Assembly: GCF_010728325.1 (NCBI RefSeq)
Contig: NZ_AP022570.1
Span: forward strand, 3,100,001 to 3,164,000
Direction: 5' to 3'
DNA length: 64,000 bases
Source: Mycolicibacterium poriferae
GTDB taxonomy: Bacteria; Actinomycetota; Actinomycetes; Mycobacteriales; Mycobacteriaceae
This document shows, one piece after another, positions 1 to 10,502 of this stretch. Both the position numbers and the translations under genes were made by a program. The notes beneath the pieces were generated by a model. That model worked only from the letters and a program-made list of their open reading frames with translations. It was not told where the DNA came from and made no database searches. Within the stretch, counting starts at the first letter, position 1, and each line of letters starts with the position of its first letter.

Positions 1-1
1 C

Positions 2-1012
<1,011 letters not shown>

Positions 1013-1014
1013 CG

Positions 1015-1830
1015 GTGAGCGGGTTCGGTGAGCGCCTCGCCGGTGCGATGGCCCAGCGTGGCCCACTGTGCCTGGGCATCGACCCGCACCCGGAGCTTCT
1101 GCAGGCGTGGGGTCTGGCCGTCGACGCCGACGGATTGGCTCGCTTCAGCGACATCTGCGTCGCCGCGTTCGGTGCCGCCGCCGTGGTCAAGCCGCAGGTG
1201 GCGTTCTTCGAGGCCTACGGTGCGGCCGGGTTCGCGGTGCTCGAGCGCACGATCGGCGCTCTGCGCGACGCCGGGGTGCTGGTGCTCGCCGACGCCAAGA
1301 GGGGTGACATCGGCTCGACCATGGCCGCCTACGCCCAGGCGTGGGCGGGTGACTCGCCCCTGGCGGCCGACGCGGTGACCGCATCGCCCTACCTCGGGTT
1401 CGGATCGTTGCAGCCGCTGCTGGACACCGCCGCCGAGCATGGCCGCGGGGTGTTCGTCCTCGCTGCGACCTCCAACCCGGAGGGTGCGGACGTCCAGCGG
1501 GCGCTGGCGGGGGAGCGCACCGTCGCGCAGACGATCGTCGACGCGGCCGCGGAGGTCAACACCGGCGAGCGGTACGGCAGCGTCGGCGTCGTGGTCGGCG
1601 CCACGCTGAGCGATCCGCCCGATGTGAGCGCCCTCAACGGGCCCGTTCTGGTGCCCGGCGTCGGCGCCCAGGGCGGCCGTCCGGAGGCGCTGGCCGGTCT
1701 CGGCGGCGCCCACCCCGGCCAGTTGCTGCCCGCGGTCTCGCGCGAGGTCCTGCGCGCGGGTCCCGAGGTGGCCGATCTGGCCGCCGCCGCCGCACGCATG
1801 CGCGACGCGGTCGCCTACCTGGCCGGGTAG
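1015..1830 (+). CDS. pyrF: Orotidine 5'-phosphate decarboxylase (subfamily 2)
   Basis: It decarboxylates OMP to UMP, the last step of de novo UMP synthesis. The 271-residue length fits the subfamily 2 enzymes of mycobacteria. An N-terminal [12 protein letters not shown] strand, [13 protein letters not shown], and the catalytic motif [10 protein letters not shown] (residues 93-102) are visible, with Lys95 as the catalytic lysine. [10 protein letters not shown] near the C-terminus is the phosphate-binding loop. The GTG start at 1015 is chosen because it lies 2 nt after the carB stop, which implies translational coupling. Confidence 0.96.
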   Translation: MSGFGERLAGAMAQRGPLCLGIDPHPELLQAWGLAVDADGLARFSDICVAAFGAAAVVKPQVAFFEAYGAAGFAVLERTIGALRDAGVLVLADAKRGDIGSTMAAYAQAWAGDSPLAADAVTASPYLGFGSLQPLLDTAAEHGRGVFVLAATSNPEGADVQRALAGERTVAQTIVDAAAEVNTGERYGSVGVVVGATLSDPPDVSALNGPVLVPGVGAQGGRPEALAGLGGAHPGQLLPAVSREVLRAGPEVADLAAAAARMRDAVAYLAG

Positions 1831-2302
1831 TGATATCGGCGCCCCAGCCGCAGGTCAGAGATCTAGGACACCGTCGCCGGTGCCGTTCCGGCCGCCGGGA
1901 TCCGTGCGTCCACCGTTGCCGCGGGCCACGTGCGTCGCAGCGCGTCCGCCCCGACACGCCCGACACGTGATGACCAGCGAAAATTTCTCGACGAAGCCCC
2001 TCACGGAGCGGGTACGAGGGTGGCCGTCGTGTCACGTCGCTCGCCCGGGATTGCGACGATCGGCGAATGCCCTTGATATGCAGGCTCTTTGGCCGAAAAC
2101 GGCGTTGCCGCGATGGCCCCGCGGCGTTGCTGGGAAAACGCTGTGAGCGCCCCCTCGCGCCCTACACGCTGGGCTTTTGACCAGGTAACCGGGGGGTGGG
2201 GTTAGCTTTCGTCAGTCCACGTGGGTACGGTCGTCCACGCTGGCTGGTTCGCGACGGACCAGTCGAGACAAATCAGTTGATGGTGATGAATCGGAGGATC
2301 CC
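1831..2302. other. Intergenic gap between pyrF and mihF, no gene seen
   Basis: This 472-bp stretch holds no ORF with convincing coding character. An 88-codon plus-strand frame at 1880-2146 is arginine- and proline-rich and matches nothing I recognise. In M. tuberculosis a PE/PPE pair (PE15/PPE20) sits at this point; nothing of the kind is present here. The 3' end should contain the mihF promoter; TACGGT at about 2226-2231 is a possible -10 but unproven. A direct repeat GGCGTTGC lies around 2100-2130 and I see no role for it. Confidence 0.6.
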
Positions 2303-2620
2303 GTGGCCCTTCCCCAGTTGACCGACGAACAGCGCGCGGCAGCGTTGGAGAAGGCTGCTGCCGCACGTCGAGCGCGAGCCGAGCTCAAGGACCGGCTCAA
2401 GCGCGGCGGCACCAACCTCAAGCAGGTGCTCCAGGACGCCGAGACCGACGAGGTCTTGGGCAAGATGAAGGTGTCAGCGCTCCTCGAGGCGTTGCCCAAG
2501 GTCGGCAAGGTCAAGGCTCAGGAGATCATGACCGAGCTCGAGATCGCCCCCACCCGCCGGCTGCGCGGCCTGGGTGATCGTCAGCGCAAGGCCCTGCTGG
2601 AAAAGTTCGACTTCTCGTAA
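2303..2620 (+). CDS. mihF: Mycobacterial integration host factor MihF
   Basis: This is a small basic nucleoid-associated protein that binds and bends DNA without sequence specificity; it was first defined as the host factor for phage L5 integration. The 105-residue form starting MALPQLTDEQRAAALEKAAA is the usual length of the short form. An Arg/Lys/Ala-rich helix is followed by a helix-two-turn-helix segment, LLEALPKVGKVKAQEIMTEL, typical of the actinobacterial IHF family. The GTG start has GGAGG about 6-10 nt upstream. The gene is followed after 9 nt by gmk, with the gmk Shine-Dalgarno sequence AGGGAGG immediately after the mihF stop. Confidence 0.97.
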   Translation: MALPQLTDEQRAAALEKAAAARRARAELKDRLKRGGTNLKQVLQDAETDEVLGKMKVSALLEALPKVGKVKAQEIMTELEIAPTRRLRGLGDRQRKALLEKFDFS

Positions 2621-2629
2621 AGGGAGGTC

Positions 2630-3250
2630 GTGATCGAAGGCGGAGGGCCGGACCGCGGCATTGGGGCGCTTCAGGCTCCGGTGGTCGTGCTGTCCGGCCC
2701 GTCTGCCGTCGGGAAGTCCAGCGTGGTGCGCTGCCTGCGGGAACGGGTCGCTGACCTGTACTTCAGCGTGTCGGTCACCACGCGGGCGCCGCGACCCGGC
2801 GAGGTGGACGGAGTCGACTACACCTTCGTGACGCCCGAACGATTCCAGCGGCTCATCGACGAGGGTGCGCTGCTGGAGTGGGCCGAGATCCATGGGGGTC
2901 TGCACCGGTCGGGAACACCCGCCGAGCCGGTGCGCGCTGCGGCGGCGGCCGGTCGACCCGTGCTGATCGAGGTGGACCTTGCCGGTGCGCGCGCGGTGAA
3001 GAAGGCGATGCCCGAGGCCGTGTCGGTGTTCTTGGCGCCGCCGGACTGGGCCGCGCTGGAGAAACGGCTGATCGGCCGCGGCACCGAATCCGCCGACGTG
3101 ATGGCCCGCCGGCTGCAGACGGCGCGCGCTGAATTGGCCGCCCAGGGGGATTTCGACGAGGTCGTCGTCAACAGCCAGTTGGAATCGGCCTGCGCGGAAT
3201 TGGTATCCTTGCTGGTGGCCCACACGTCGGTGCCGCGCGACCGCCTCTGA
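2630..3250 (+). CDS. gmk: Guanylate kinase
   Basis: It phosphorylates GMP or dGMP to the diphosphate. The P-loop is GPSAVGKS at residues 23-30, followed by the GMP-binding segment ([20 protein letters not shown]) and the [12 protein letters not shown] motif. [15 protein letters not shown] carries the Walker B-like strand. The 206-residue length is normal. The start is GTG at 2630 with GGGAGG just upstream; the first ~17 residues before the P-loop strand are variable in the family, so a slightly later start is possible. It lies in the mihF-gmk-rpoZ-coaBC transcription unit. Confidence 0.96.
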   Translation: MIEGGGPDRGIGALQAPVVVLSGPSAVGKSSVVRCLRERVADLYFSVSVTTRAPRPGEVDGVDYTFVTPERFQRLIDEGALLEWAEIHGGLHRSGTPAEPVRAAAAAGRPVLIEVDLAGARAVKKAMPEAVSVFLAPPDWAALEKRLIGRGTESADVMARRLQTARAELAAQGDFDEVVVNSQLESACAELVSLLVAHTSVPRDRL

Positions 3251-3307
3251 TCGCCCCCCGATGTGTTCGTGACAAGCCTAACCGCCAAGCGCCAGGAGAA
3301 CTTCTAC

Positions 3308-3622
3308 GTGAGCACCCCGCACGCCGACACGCGGCTGGCCGCCGTCGACACCGACACCGCCGGCGCCAGCGCCTACGACACGCCGCTGGGCATCACCAAC
3401 CCGCCCATCGACGAGTTGCTGGACCGCGCGTCGAGCAAGTATGCGCTGGTGATCTACGCCGCCAAGCGCGCGCGCCAGATCAACGACTACTACAACCAGC
3501 TGGGCGACGGAATCCTCGAGTACGTCGGACCGCTGGTCGAACCCGGCCTGCAGGAGAAGCCGCTCTCGATCGCCATGCGCGAGATCCACGAAGACCTCCT
3601 CGAGCACACCGAGGGCGAGTAG
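3308..3622 (+). CDS. rpoZ: DNA-directed RNA polymerase omega subunit
   Basis: Omega stabilises beta-prime folding during RNAP assembly. The GTG at 3308 gives a 104-residue product; AGGAG lies 9 nt upstream. The conserved core [20 protein letters not shown] and [14 protein letters not shown] is intact and the C-terminus ends HTEGE as in other mycobacteria. The N-terminal ~30 residues are poorly conserved. The frame stays open upstream to 3263, but those extra codons show no family similarity, so they were excluded. Confidence 0.96.
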   Translation: MSTPHADTRLAAVDTDTAGASAYDTPLGITNPPIDELLDRASSKYALVIYAAKRARQINDYYNQLGDGILEYVGPLVEPGLQEKPLSIAMREIHEDLLEHTEGE

Positions 3623-3631
3623 CCACCGCTG

Positions 3632-4879
3632 ATGCAGCGCAAACGGATCATCGTCGGTGTCGCCGGCGGTATCGCCGCCTACAAGGCGGCCACGGTGGTC
3701 CGTCAGCTCACCGAGGCGGGTCACTCGGTCCGGGTGGTGCCCACCGAATCCGCGCTGAAATTCGTAGGAGCGGCGACCTTCGAGGCGCTCTCCGGTAACC
3801 CGGTGCACACCGGGGTGTTCGACGACGTGCACGAGGTCCCGCACGTGCGGATCGGCCAGGCTGCCGATCTCGTCGTGGTCGCCCCGGCCACCGCCGACCT
3901 GCTGGCCCGCGCGGCCGTCGGCCGCGCCGACGACCTGCTGACGGCGACGCTGCTCACCGCCCGCTGCCCGGTGCTGTTCGCCCCCGCGATGCACACCGAG
4001 ATGTGGCTGCATCCGGCCACCGTCGACAACGTCGCCACGCTGCGCCGACGTGGCGCGGTGGTGATGGAACCCGCTTCGGGCCGGCTCACCGGCGCCGACA
4101 CCGGCCCCGGCCGGCTGCCCGAAGCCGAGGAGATCAGCACGCTGTCCCAGCTGCTGCTCGCCCGCCCCGACGGGTTGCCGTTCGACCTGTCCGGCGTCAA
4201 GGTGCTGGTCACCGCCGGTGGCACCCGCGAGCCCATCGACCCGGTCCGCTTCATCGGCAACCGCAGTTCGGGTAAGCAGGGTTACGCGATGGCGCGGGTG
4301 ATGGCCCAGCGTGGCGCCGACGTGACCCTGGTTGCGGGCAACACCGCCGGTCTGATCGACCCTGCCGGTGTGCACGTGGTGCACGTGGGTTCGGCTGCCC
4401 AGCTGCGCGACGCGGTCTCCAAGTACGCGCCGGAGTCCCATGTGCTGGTGATGGCTGCCGCAGTGGCCGACTTCCGGCCCGCCAACCAGGCCACCAGCAA
4501 GATCAAGAAGGGCCCCGTCGGCGAGGGGGAGCCGACCATCGAACTGGTGCGCAACGACGATGTTCTCGCCGGAGCGGTGCGGGCCCGCAGCGACGGGCAA
4601 CTGCCCAACATGAAGGCCATCGTCGGTTTCGCGGCCGAGACCGGCGACGCCAACGGCGACGTGCTCTTCCACGCCCGCGCGAAACTGCAGCGCAAAGGGT
4701 GCGACCTGTTGGTCGTCAACGCGGTGGGAGAGAACCGTGCATTCGAGGTCGACCACAACGACGGTTGGCTGTTGGCCGCCGACGGTGCGGAGTCGGCGCT
4801 GGAGCACGGTTCGAAGACTGTGATCGCCAGCCGTATTGTGGACGCGATCGTGGCGTTCCTGCACAGCGGCGCCCGTTAG
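3632..4879 (+). CDS. coaBC: Bifunctional phosphopantothenoylcysteine decarboxylase / phosphopantothenate-cysteine ligase
   Basis: It performs two consecutive steps of coenzyme A synthesis: CTP-dependent ligation of cysteine to 4'-phosphopantothenate, then FMN-dependent decarboxylation. The N-terminal CoaC flavoprotein domain starts GVAGGIAAYKAA and contains FAPAMHTEMW; the C-terminal CoaB domain starts near residue 190 (VLVTAGGTREPIDPVR) and carries the NRSSGKQGYAMA nucleotide motif near residue 210. The 415-residue length is standard. ATG at 3632 lies 9 nt after the rpoZ stop. Confidence 0.97.
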   Translation: MQRKRIIVGVAGGIAAYKAATVVRQLTEAGHSVRVVPTESALKFVGAATFEALSGNPVHTGVFDDVHEVPHVRIGQAADLVVVAPATADLLARAAVGRADDLLTATLLTARCPVLFAPAMHTEMWLHPATVDNVATLRRRGAVVMEPASGRLTGADTGPGRLPEAEEISTLSQLLLARPDGLPFDLSGVKVLVTAGGTREPIDPVRFIGNRSSGKQGYAMARVMAQRGADVTLVAGNTAGLIDPAGVHVVHVGSAAQLRDAVSKYAPESHVLVMAAAVADFRPANQATSKIKKGPVGEGEPTIELVRNDDVLAGAVRARSDGQLPNMKAIVGFAAETGDANGDVLFHARAKLQRKGCDLLVVNAVGENRAFEVDHNDGWLLAADGAESALEHGSKTVIASRIVDAIVAFLHSGAR

Positions 4880-4981
4880 TCCGGGGGCCATGGGTTCGGG
4901 TGTGAACGCCACCCGGTAGAAGTTGACTGAGCATTGACCTGCATGACCTCAATGGTGCGAGCGAGAGGAAAAGGAGCGGAC

Positions 4982-6190
4982 GTGAGCGAAGCCCGGCTGT
5001 TTACCAGTGAGTCGGTGACCGAGGGACATCCCGACAAGATCTGCGACGCCATCAGCGACTCGGTGCTCGACGCGCTGCTCGCAGACGACCCCCGATCCCG
5101 GGTCGCGGTGGAGACGCTGGTCACGACCGGCCAGGTGCACGTCGTCGGTGAGGTCACCACGACGGCGAGGAACGCCTTCGCCGACATCACCGACACCGTG
5201 CGCAACCGCATCCTCGAGATCGGCTACGACAGCTCCGACAAGGGCTTCGACGGTGAGACCTGCGGCGTGAACATCGGCATCGGCAAGCAGTCGCCCGACA
5301 TCGCCCAGGGCGTCGACACCGCCCACGAGACCCGTGTCGGCGGCGGCTCCGACCCGCTGGACCTGCAGGGCGCCGGCGATCAGGGCCTCATGTTCGGTTA
5401 CGCCATCTCGGAGACACCCGAATTGATGCCGCTGCCGATCGCGCTGGCGCACCGGCTGTCGCGCAAGCTCACCGAAGTCCGCAAGGACGGCACGCTGGGC
5501 TACCTGCGACCGGACGGCAAAACCCAGGTGACGGTGCAGTACGACGGCAACAAGCCGGTCCGGCTCGACACCGTTGTGCTGTCGACCCAGCACGCCGACG
5601 GCATCGACCTCGACAACCAGCTCTCCCCGGACATCAAGCAGCACGTCATCGACGCGGTGCTCGCCGAGCTGGGTCACGACACCATGGACACCTCGAAGCC
5701 GCGACTGCTGGTCAACCCGACCGGCAAGTTCGTGCTGGGCGGCCCGATGGGTGACGCCGGGCTGACGGGCCGCAAGATCATCGTCGACACCTACGGCGGC
5801 TGGGCCCGCCACGGCGGCGGCGCATTCTCCGGCAAGGACCCGTCCAAGGTGGACCGCTCGGCGGCCTACGCGATGCGCTGGGTGGCCAAGAACGTCGTCG
5901 CCGCCGGTCTCGCCGAGCGCGTCGAGGTGCAGGTCGCCTACGCGATCGGCAAGGCCGCTCCCGTCGGGCTGTTCGTCGAGACCTTCGGCTCCGAGACCGT
6001 CGACCCGGTCAAGATCGAGAAGGCCATCAGCACGGTGTTCGACCTGCGGCCCGGTGCGATCGTGCGCGATCTGGACCTGCTGCGCCCGATCTACGCGCCG
6101 ACGGCGGCCTACGGGCACTTCGGCCGCACCGACATCGAGCTGCCGTGGGAGCAGCTGAACAAGGTCGACGACCTCAAAGCCGCGGTCTGA
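4982..6190 (+). CDS. metK: S-adenosylmethionine synthetase
   Basis: It makes S-adenosylmethionine from methionine and ATP. The N-terminal [17 protein letters not shown] (residues 10-26) holds the ATP/Mg site. [12 protein letters not shown] and the glycine-rich P-loop-like [20 protein letters not shown] followed by [19 protein letters not shown] are complete. The 402-residue length is normal. GTG at 4982 is chosen over an earlier in-frame ATG at 4934 because it starts at the conserved SEARLFTSE sequence and has an AAGGAG ribosome-binding site. No SAM riboswitch was seen in the 102-nt leader. Confidence 0.97.
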   Translation: MSEARLFTSESVTEGHPDKICDAISDSVLDALLADDPRSRVAVETLVTTGQVHVVGEVTTTARNAFADITDTVRNRILEIGYDSSDKGFDGETCGVNIGIGKQSPDIAQGVDTAHETRVGGGSDPLDLQGAGDQGLMFGYAISETPELMPLPIALAHRLSRKLTEVRKDGTLGYLRPDGKTQVTVQYDGNKPVRLDTVVLSTQHADGIDLDNQLSPDIKQHVIDAVLAELGHDTMDTSKPRLLVNPTGKFVLGGPMGDAGLTGRKIIVDTYGGWARHGGGAFSGKDPSKVDRSAAYAMRWVAKNVVAAGLAERVEVQVAYAIGKAAPVGLFVETFGSETVDPVKIEKAISTVFDLRPGAIVRDLDLLRPIYAPTAAYGHFGRTDIELPWEQLNKVDDLKAAV

Positions 6191-6301
6191 CGCTGCGACG
6201 AAAGTCACAGCGGCACAGCATCTGTCGAGCTCGGGACGGCTCGGAGCGTGTTCCGGACGCGGCAGGTCAGTGCCGTCGGCCGATTTGGGCCTGAGCGCCA
6301 G

Positions 6302-6307
6302 TATTGT
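6302..6307 (+). promoter_or_regulatory. -10 box (TATTGT) of a likely leaderless promoter
   Basis: TATTGT ends 8 nt before the ATG at 6316 and no Shine-Dalgarno sequence lies between, so transcription probably begins at or next to the start codon. Confidence 0.45.
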
Positions 6308-6315
6308 GGGCCGCG

Positions 6316-7908
6316 ATGGCTCGAGATCGATCAACCAGCACAACCCGCCTGAACCGCGGTCTGATGGCTCTGCGCGGGCGGCGCGACCCTGCGCCGCTCG
6401 CCGGTCAGCGCAGTCGCGCCGCGAACGCGCTGGGCGACGTGCACACCCGCAAGGTCCTGGACCTGACCATCCGGCTTGCCGAGGTCATGCTCTCGTCGGG
6501 GTCGGGTACCGCCGACGTGGTGGCCACCGCCCAGGACGTCGCCCGCGCCTACCACCTGACCGACTGTCTCGTCGAGATCTTCGTGACGACGGTGTTCGTC
6601 TCGGCTCCGCCGACCGCCGACGGCCCGCCGTTGACGATCGTGCGGTCGGTGAACGCCCGCTCCACCGACTACACGCGGGTGGCCGACCTGGACCGCCTGG
6701 TCGGCCGGATCACCTCCGGTGGTGTCACCGTCGACGAGGCCCACCAGGTGATGGACGAGATCTCCGAACAGTCGCACCCGTATCCACGCTGGCTGGCGAC
6801 GATGGGCTGGGCGGGTTTCGCGCTGGGCATCGCCTTGCTCTTCGGCGGCACGTGGCTGACCTGCGTCCTGGCGGCGGTCACCGCGGCCGCGATCGATCGG
6901 GCCGGCCGACTGCTGAACAAGATCCGGACCCCGTTCTTCTTCCAGCACGTGATCGGGGCGATGATCGCGACCCTGGTCGCCGTCGCGGCCTATTTCTTCT
7001 TCGGTCTGGGCCCGACGACGCTGGTGGCCACCGGCATCGTCATGTTGCTCGCCGGCATGACGATCGTCGGCGCCATGCAGGACGCCGTGACGGGTTACAT
7101 GCTCACCGCGGTGACCCGGCTGGGCGAAGCGCTGTTCCTCACCGGCGGCATCGTCGTGGGCATCCTGGCCGGACTCCAGGTCGCCGAAATAATCGGTGTC
7201 CGAATCGAACTGCATGTCGATGCCACCCGGACCTTCATCATCCCGAATCAGCCGCTGCCGATCGCGCTCGCGGTGTTCGGGGCGGCCTTCGCCGGCCTGT
7301 GCTTCACCATCGCCAGTTACGCGCCCTTGCGGTCAGCGCTCACCGCCGGGGTCGTTGCCGGGATGGCCGAGATGGTCCTCATCGGGTTGGGCCGAGCCGG
7401 TTTCGGTCAGGTCGTCGGCACCGGCATCGCCGCAGTCCTCGTCGGTGTGTTCGCCACCGTGATCTCGATCCGCCGACAGGCGCCCGCCCTGGTCACCGCG
7501 ACCGCGGGCATCATGCCGATGCTGCCCGGCCTCGCCGTGTTCCGGGCGGTCTTCTATCTCGCCGTCGAAGAGGACTTCGATGACGGTATGCAGCAGCTGT
7601 TCTCCGCCGCGGCCGTGGCGCTGGCCCTGGGTGCCGGCGTCGTGCTCGGTGAGTTCATCGGCTCGCCATTGCGTTACCGCGCGGGCCGGCTCGGCGAGTT
7701 CCTGCGCGTGGAAGGCCCCCCGGGCATCCGCCGCGCGGTGGGTGCCGTGGTGCACCTGCAGCCCGCCGGCGAGGGCATGACGCTGCGCACCGAGGGGCAA
7801 CGCTCACGAAGCGTGGCGATGGAACCCGACCTCGGTGGGGACCGGAGCGCCGACGACCCGCCCGAGGACGAGGGGACGTCGTCGGAGAACGGCAGCCACC
7901 CGGATTGA
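6316..7908 (+). CDS. ThrE-family threonine/serine exporter-like membrane protein
   Basis: This 530-residue protein matches the ThrE/DUF1212 family of amino-acid exporters. A soluble N-terminal domain (to about residue 155) contains the family signature RLAEVMLSSGSGTADV and ends with ISEQSHPYPRW. About ten hydrophobic segments follow, including GWAGFALGIALLFGG, then the second family half with FIIPNQPLPIALAVFGAAFAG and IMPMLPGLAVFRAVFYL. The final ~60 residues are a charged, probably cytoplasmic tail. Export of threonine or serine is the activity of the Corynebacterium glutamicum relative; substrate here is inferred only. The start ATG is fixed by the leaderless -10. Confidence 0.85.
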   Translation: MARDRSTSTTRLNRGLMALRGRRDPAPLAGQRSRAANALGDVHTRKVLDLTIRLAEVMLSSGSGTADVVATAQDVARAYHLTDCLVEIFVTTVFVSAPPTADGPPLTIVRSVNARSTDYTRVADLDRLVGRITSGGVTVDEAHQVMDEISEQSHPYPRWLATMGWAGFALGIALLFGGTWLTCVLAAVTAAAIDRAGRLLNKIRTPFFFQHVIGAMIATLVAVAAYFFFGLGPTTLVATGIVMLLAGMTIVGAMQDAVTGYMLTAVTRLGEALFLTGGIVVGILAGLQVAEIIGVRIELHVDATRTFIIPNQPLPIALAVFGAAFAGLCFTIASYAPLRSALTAGVVAGMAEMVLIGLGRAGFGQVVGTGIAAVLVGVFATVISIRRQAPALVTATAGIMPMLPGLAVFRAVFYLAVEEDFDDGMQQLFSAAAVALALGAGVVLGEFIGSPLRYRAGRLGEFLRVEGPPGIRRAVGAVVHLQPAGEGMTLRTEGQRSRSVAMEPDLGGDRSADDPPEDEGTSSENGSHPD

Positions 7909-7929
7909 CCGCGGGCCGAACGCGCGGTC
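7907..7929 (+). terminator. GC-rich hairpin after the ThrE-like gene
   Basis: GACCGCG (7907-7913) and CGCGGTC (7923-7929) form a perfect 7-bp stem with a 9-nt loop, overlapping the stop codon of the exporter gene. There is no U-tract, which is common for mycobacterial terminators. The next gene is convergent, so a bidirectional role is possible. Confidence 0.4.
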
Positions 7930-7935
7930 GGTCGC

Positions 7936-8002
7936 GCTGACCCCGTCAGACGCTGAACGCTGACCCGTCAGACGCTGAACGCTGACCCGTCAGGCGCTGA
8001 AC
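7936..8002. repeat. Three tandem 22-23 bp repeats spanning the stop codon of the monooxygenase gene
   Basis: Units at 7936-7958 (23 bp), 7959-7980 and 7981-8002 share the sequence GCTGACCCGTCAGACGCTGA plus AC. The last unit overlaps the final codons and TGA stop of the minus-strand gene ending at 7990. The copies downstream of the gene therefore duplicate its terminal codons together with the stop codon. A single-base insertion distinguishes unit 1 and a G/A change distinguishes unit 3. Confidence 0.9.
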
Positions 8003-9498
8003 GCGTAATCGCCGAGGGGGAATCGTCGACTGCGCCAATACGCCTCCACCGTGGTGGTCGGCCGCAGCGGCACGTCGCCGTGCTGGTCGAAGTAGTAGCT
8101 GTTCGCCAGTCGGCAACTGTCCTGCCAGAAGATCTGGCGGTGCCGCTTGCGCATCATCTCTGCGAAGTAGCGGTCGTTGGCCTCACGGCGTACCTCGACC
8201 CGCGTCGCACCCTTGGCCCGCGCAGCGGTCACGCATCGCACGATGTGATGGCTCTGCGCTTCGATCAGCGCGAAATACGATGAACCGACGTAGCCGTAGG
8301 GGCCGAACACGGTGAAGTAGTTCGGAAAGCCGGGCACACTGACACCCTCGTAGGCCTGCAGACGGTTCTCGCTCCAGAACCGGTCCAGGGACGCGCCGCC
8401 GGGGCCGACGACCGGGTATGTCGCCGACGAGTCGTCCTGGCCGGAGAACACCTTGAACCCGGTGGCGAGGATCAGCACCTCCACCTCGTGGTGTGCGCCG
8501 TCGGCGGTCATCACCCCCGAGCCGGTGATCGTGGTGATCGGCTCGGTGACGAGGTCGACGTTGTCCCGGTTGAACGTGGCCAGATAGGTGTTGTGGAAGC
8601 CGGGCCGCTTACAACCCACCGCGTAGCGTGGCGTCAACTTGTCCCGCACCACCGGATCGTGCACCTGCCGGCGGAGATACGCCCGTCCGGCCGCATCCAT
8701 CCGCCGGGCCAGCGGGTTGACGGTGAAGTACTGGGCGGCCAGCGGAAACGTGAACTCCACGTAGGCCTGGCTGAGCAACCGCTGCACGGCGCCGCCGAAC
8801 GGCAGCCGCATCAGCCACCGCGCCGCCGGCGGCAGCGGCACATCGAGTTTGGGGAAGCACCAGATCGGTGTGCGCTGGAAGACCGTCAGATGGTCCACCA
8901 GCGGGGCGATCTCGGGGATCACCTGGACCGCCGACGCGCCGGTGCCGATGACGGCCACCCGTTTTCCGCGCAGTTCCAGTTCGTGGTCCCAGCGCGCGGT
9001 GTGGACCGTCGTGCCGCCGAACTCCTCGACGCCGGCGATGTCCGGCAGGTTCGGCACCGACAGCACCCCGCAGGCGTTGATCAGGAAGCGGGCGCGGACC
9101 TGCCTGTGCCCGCTCGCCGAGTCGAGATCGAGAACCCAGACGTTGTCGGCGTCGTCGAACGTGGCGGCCTGCACGGTGGTGCCGAAGCGGGCCTTCGGTC
9201 GCAGGCCGTACTTGTCGACACAGTGAGCGGCGTAGCCGGCCAACTCGGTGCCGGGCGCGTAGGTCCGCGTCCATTCGGTGCTCTGCTCGAAGGAGAACTG
9301 ATAGGAGAACGACGGGATGTCGACCGCGATCCCGGGATAGGTGTTCCAGTACCACGTGCCGCCCGGTTGCTCGCCGGCTTCGACGATCAGGTAGTCGTGC
9401 ATCCCGGCGCGGTCCAGTTGGATCGCGGTGCCGATGCCGGAGAACCCGGCACCGACGATGACGACGTCGTGGTCTGGTGCGCGACGCGGTGCGGCCAT
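7990..9498 (-). CDS. Type I Baeyer-Villiger monooxygenase (flavin-containing)
   Basis: FAD- and NADPH-dependent enzymes of this family insert oxygen next to a ketone to give an ester or lactone. The FAD Rossmann motif GAGFSG is at residues 16-21, the NADPH Rossmann motif GTGASA at 185-190. Between them lies FGGTTVHTARWD (160-171), an exact match to the class fingerprint FxGxxxHxxxW[P/D]. The length of 502 residues fits. ATG at 9498 is the start closest to the Rossmann fold. It is the last gene of a three-gene minus-strand unit after two esterase genes (19-nt gap), so ester cleavage following oxygenation is the likely partnership. M. tuberculosis Rv1393c is the positional counterpart. The substrate is unknown. 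Confidence 0.88.
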   Translation of the reverse strand: MAAPRRAPDHDVVIVGAGFSGIGTAIQLDRAGMHDYLIVEAGEQPGGTWYWNTYPGIAVDIPSFSYQFSFEQSTEWTRTYAPGTELAGYAAHCVDKYGLRPKARFGTTVQAATFDDADNVWVLDLDSASGHRQVRARFLINACGVLSVPNLPDIAGVEEFGGTTVHTARWDHELELRGKRVAVIGTGASAVQVIPEIAPLVDHLTVFQRTPIWCFPKLDVPLPPAARWLMRLPFGGAVQRLLSQAYVEFTFPLAAQYFTVNPLARRMDAAGRAYLRRQVHDPVVRDKLTPRYAVGCKRPGFHNTYLATFNRDNVDLVTEPITTITGSGVMTADGAHHEVEVLILATGFKVFSGQDDSSATYPVVGPGGASLDRFWSENRLQAYEGVSVPGFPNYFTVFGPYGYVGSSYFALIEAQSHHIVRCVTAARAKGATRVEVRREANDRYFAEMMRKRHRQIFWQDSCRLANSYYFDQHGDVPLRPTTTVEAYWRSRRFPLGDYAFSA

Positions 9499-9517
9499 CG
9501 TGATCCCTAATTCGACG

Positions 9518-10498
9518 TCAGGCCGGCATCGGCTTGCGTAGGCCGGCCCGCAGCGCGGCCAGCCCGCGGTCGGTGGCTTCGGCCGCCGCGGGGACCACCG
9601 CAGCGAAGTTGACGAACGCGTGCACCATCGTCGGCGAGTTGTGCAGCTCGACCGGCACTCCGGCCGCGGCGAGCAGTTCGGCGTAGCGCGCACCGTCATC
9701 GCGGATCGGGTCGTGTTCGGCGGTACCGATGTAGGCAGGTGGCAGCCCGGACAGGTCGGCGGTGTTCGCCGGAGCCAGCGTGGGCGGCAGCGATGCCGGT
9801 TCGGTGATGTCCATGCCGGCCGGCAGATACCAGTGCAGGAAGGCGGCGACGACGTCGCGGTCGAGGATCGGCGCGTCGACGTTCTCCGACATCGACGGCA
9901 GCGACATGTCCGCGGTCGTCGAGGGATACCACAGCAGCTGGAACGCCAGTGCCGGGCCACCGTTGTCGCGGGCCCGCTGCGTCACCACCGCCGACAGGTT
10001 GCCGCCGGCCGAATCGCCGGCCACCGCAATGCGTGCCGGGTCGCCGCCGAGTTCGGCGGCGTGCTCGGCCACCCACTGCAGCGCCGCCCATGCGTCCTCG
10101 ACACCGGCCGGGAACGGGTTCTCCGGGGCAAGCCGGTAGTCGACCGACACGACGATGGCCTCGGCGCCGATCGCGTGGGCGCGCGCCACGCCCTCGTGGG
10201 TGTCCAGGTCGCCGACCGACCAGCCGCCACCGTGGTAGTACACGACGACGGGCAGGTCATCGAGCTGGTCGACCGGCGGCCAGTAGATGCGGACCGGGAT
10301 GTCGGTGACATCGGCGAAGCCGACGGTGCGTTCCTCGATCCGCATCGGGGGCAGCGATTCGGGCGGTGGCGCGAGCACCCGGAGCTTCTCGCGCGCCACC
10401 TCGACGCCGTCGTCGGCGGTGAAGTGCAACGGAAACGCGTCCAGAATGTCCTTCAAAGCCGGATCGATCTGCGGTCGCTGGGTCACGGAGTCCGTCAT
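9518..10498 (-). CDS. lipH: Hormone-sensitive-lipase family esterase, LipH-like
   Basis: This is an alpha/beta-hydrolase of the HSL (group IV) esterase family, 326 residues. The oxyanion motif HGGGW is at residues 89-93 and the nucleophile elbow GDSAG at 161-165 (Ser163). The acidic member is probably in GTAEHDPIRDDG and the histidine in MVHAFVNF. No signal peptide is seen, so it should be cytoplasmic. It lies 4 nt downstream of a paralogue (10503-11438), matching the lipI-lipH pair of M. tuberculosis (Rv1400c-Rv1399c), from which the symbol is taken. The physiological ester is not known; a product of the adjacent monooxygenase is a reasonable guess. Confidence 0.88.
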   Translation of the reverse strand: MTDSVTQRPQIDPALKDILDAFPLHFTADDGVEVAREKLRVLAPPPESLPPMRIEERTVGFADVTDIPVRIYWPPVDQLDDLPVVVYYHGGGWSVGDLDTHEGVARAHAIGAEAIVVSVDYRLAPENPFPAGVEDAWAALQWVAEHAAELGGDPARIAVAGDSAGGNLSAVVTQRARDNGGPALAFQLLWYPSTTADMSLPSMSENVDAPILDRDVVAAFLHWYLPAGMDITEPASLPPTLAPANTADLSGLPPAYIGTAEHDPIRDDGARYAELLAAAGVPVELHNSPTMVHAFVNFAAVVPAAAEATDRGLAALRAGLRKPMPA

Positions 10499-10502
10499 GG
10501 CC

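Noticed and set aside
1880..2146. 88-codon plus-strand ORF between pyrF and mihF
   Set aside because: Arg/Pro-rich composition, no ribosome-binding site and no recognised family; not a PE or PPE gene.
3278..4912. Long minus-strand frame (544 codons) over coaBC and rpoZ
   Set aside because: It is a high-GC shadow frame; composition is His/Gly/Asp/Arg-rich without any family signature, and both genes on the plus strand are certain.
4880..4981. Possible SAM riboswitch before metK
   Set aside because: Only ~100 nt and no SAM-I or SAM-II core pattern is visible.
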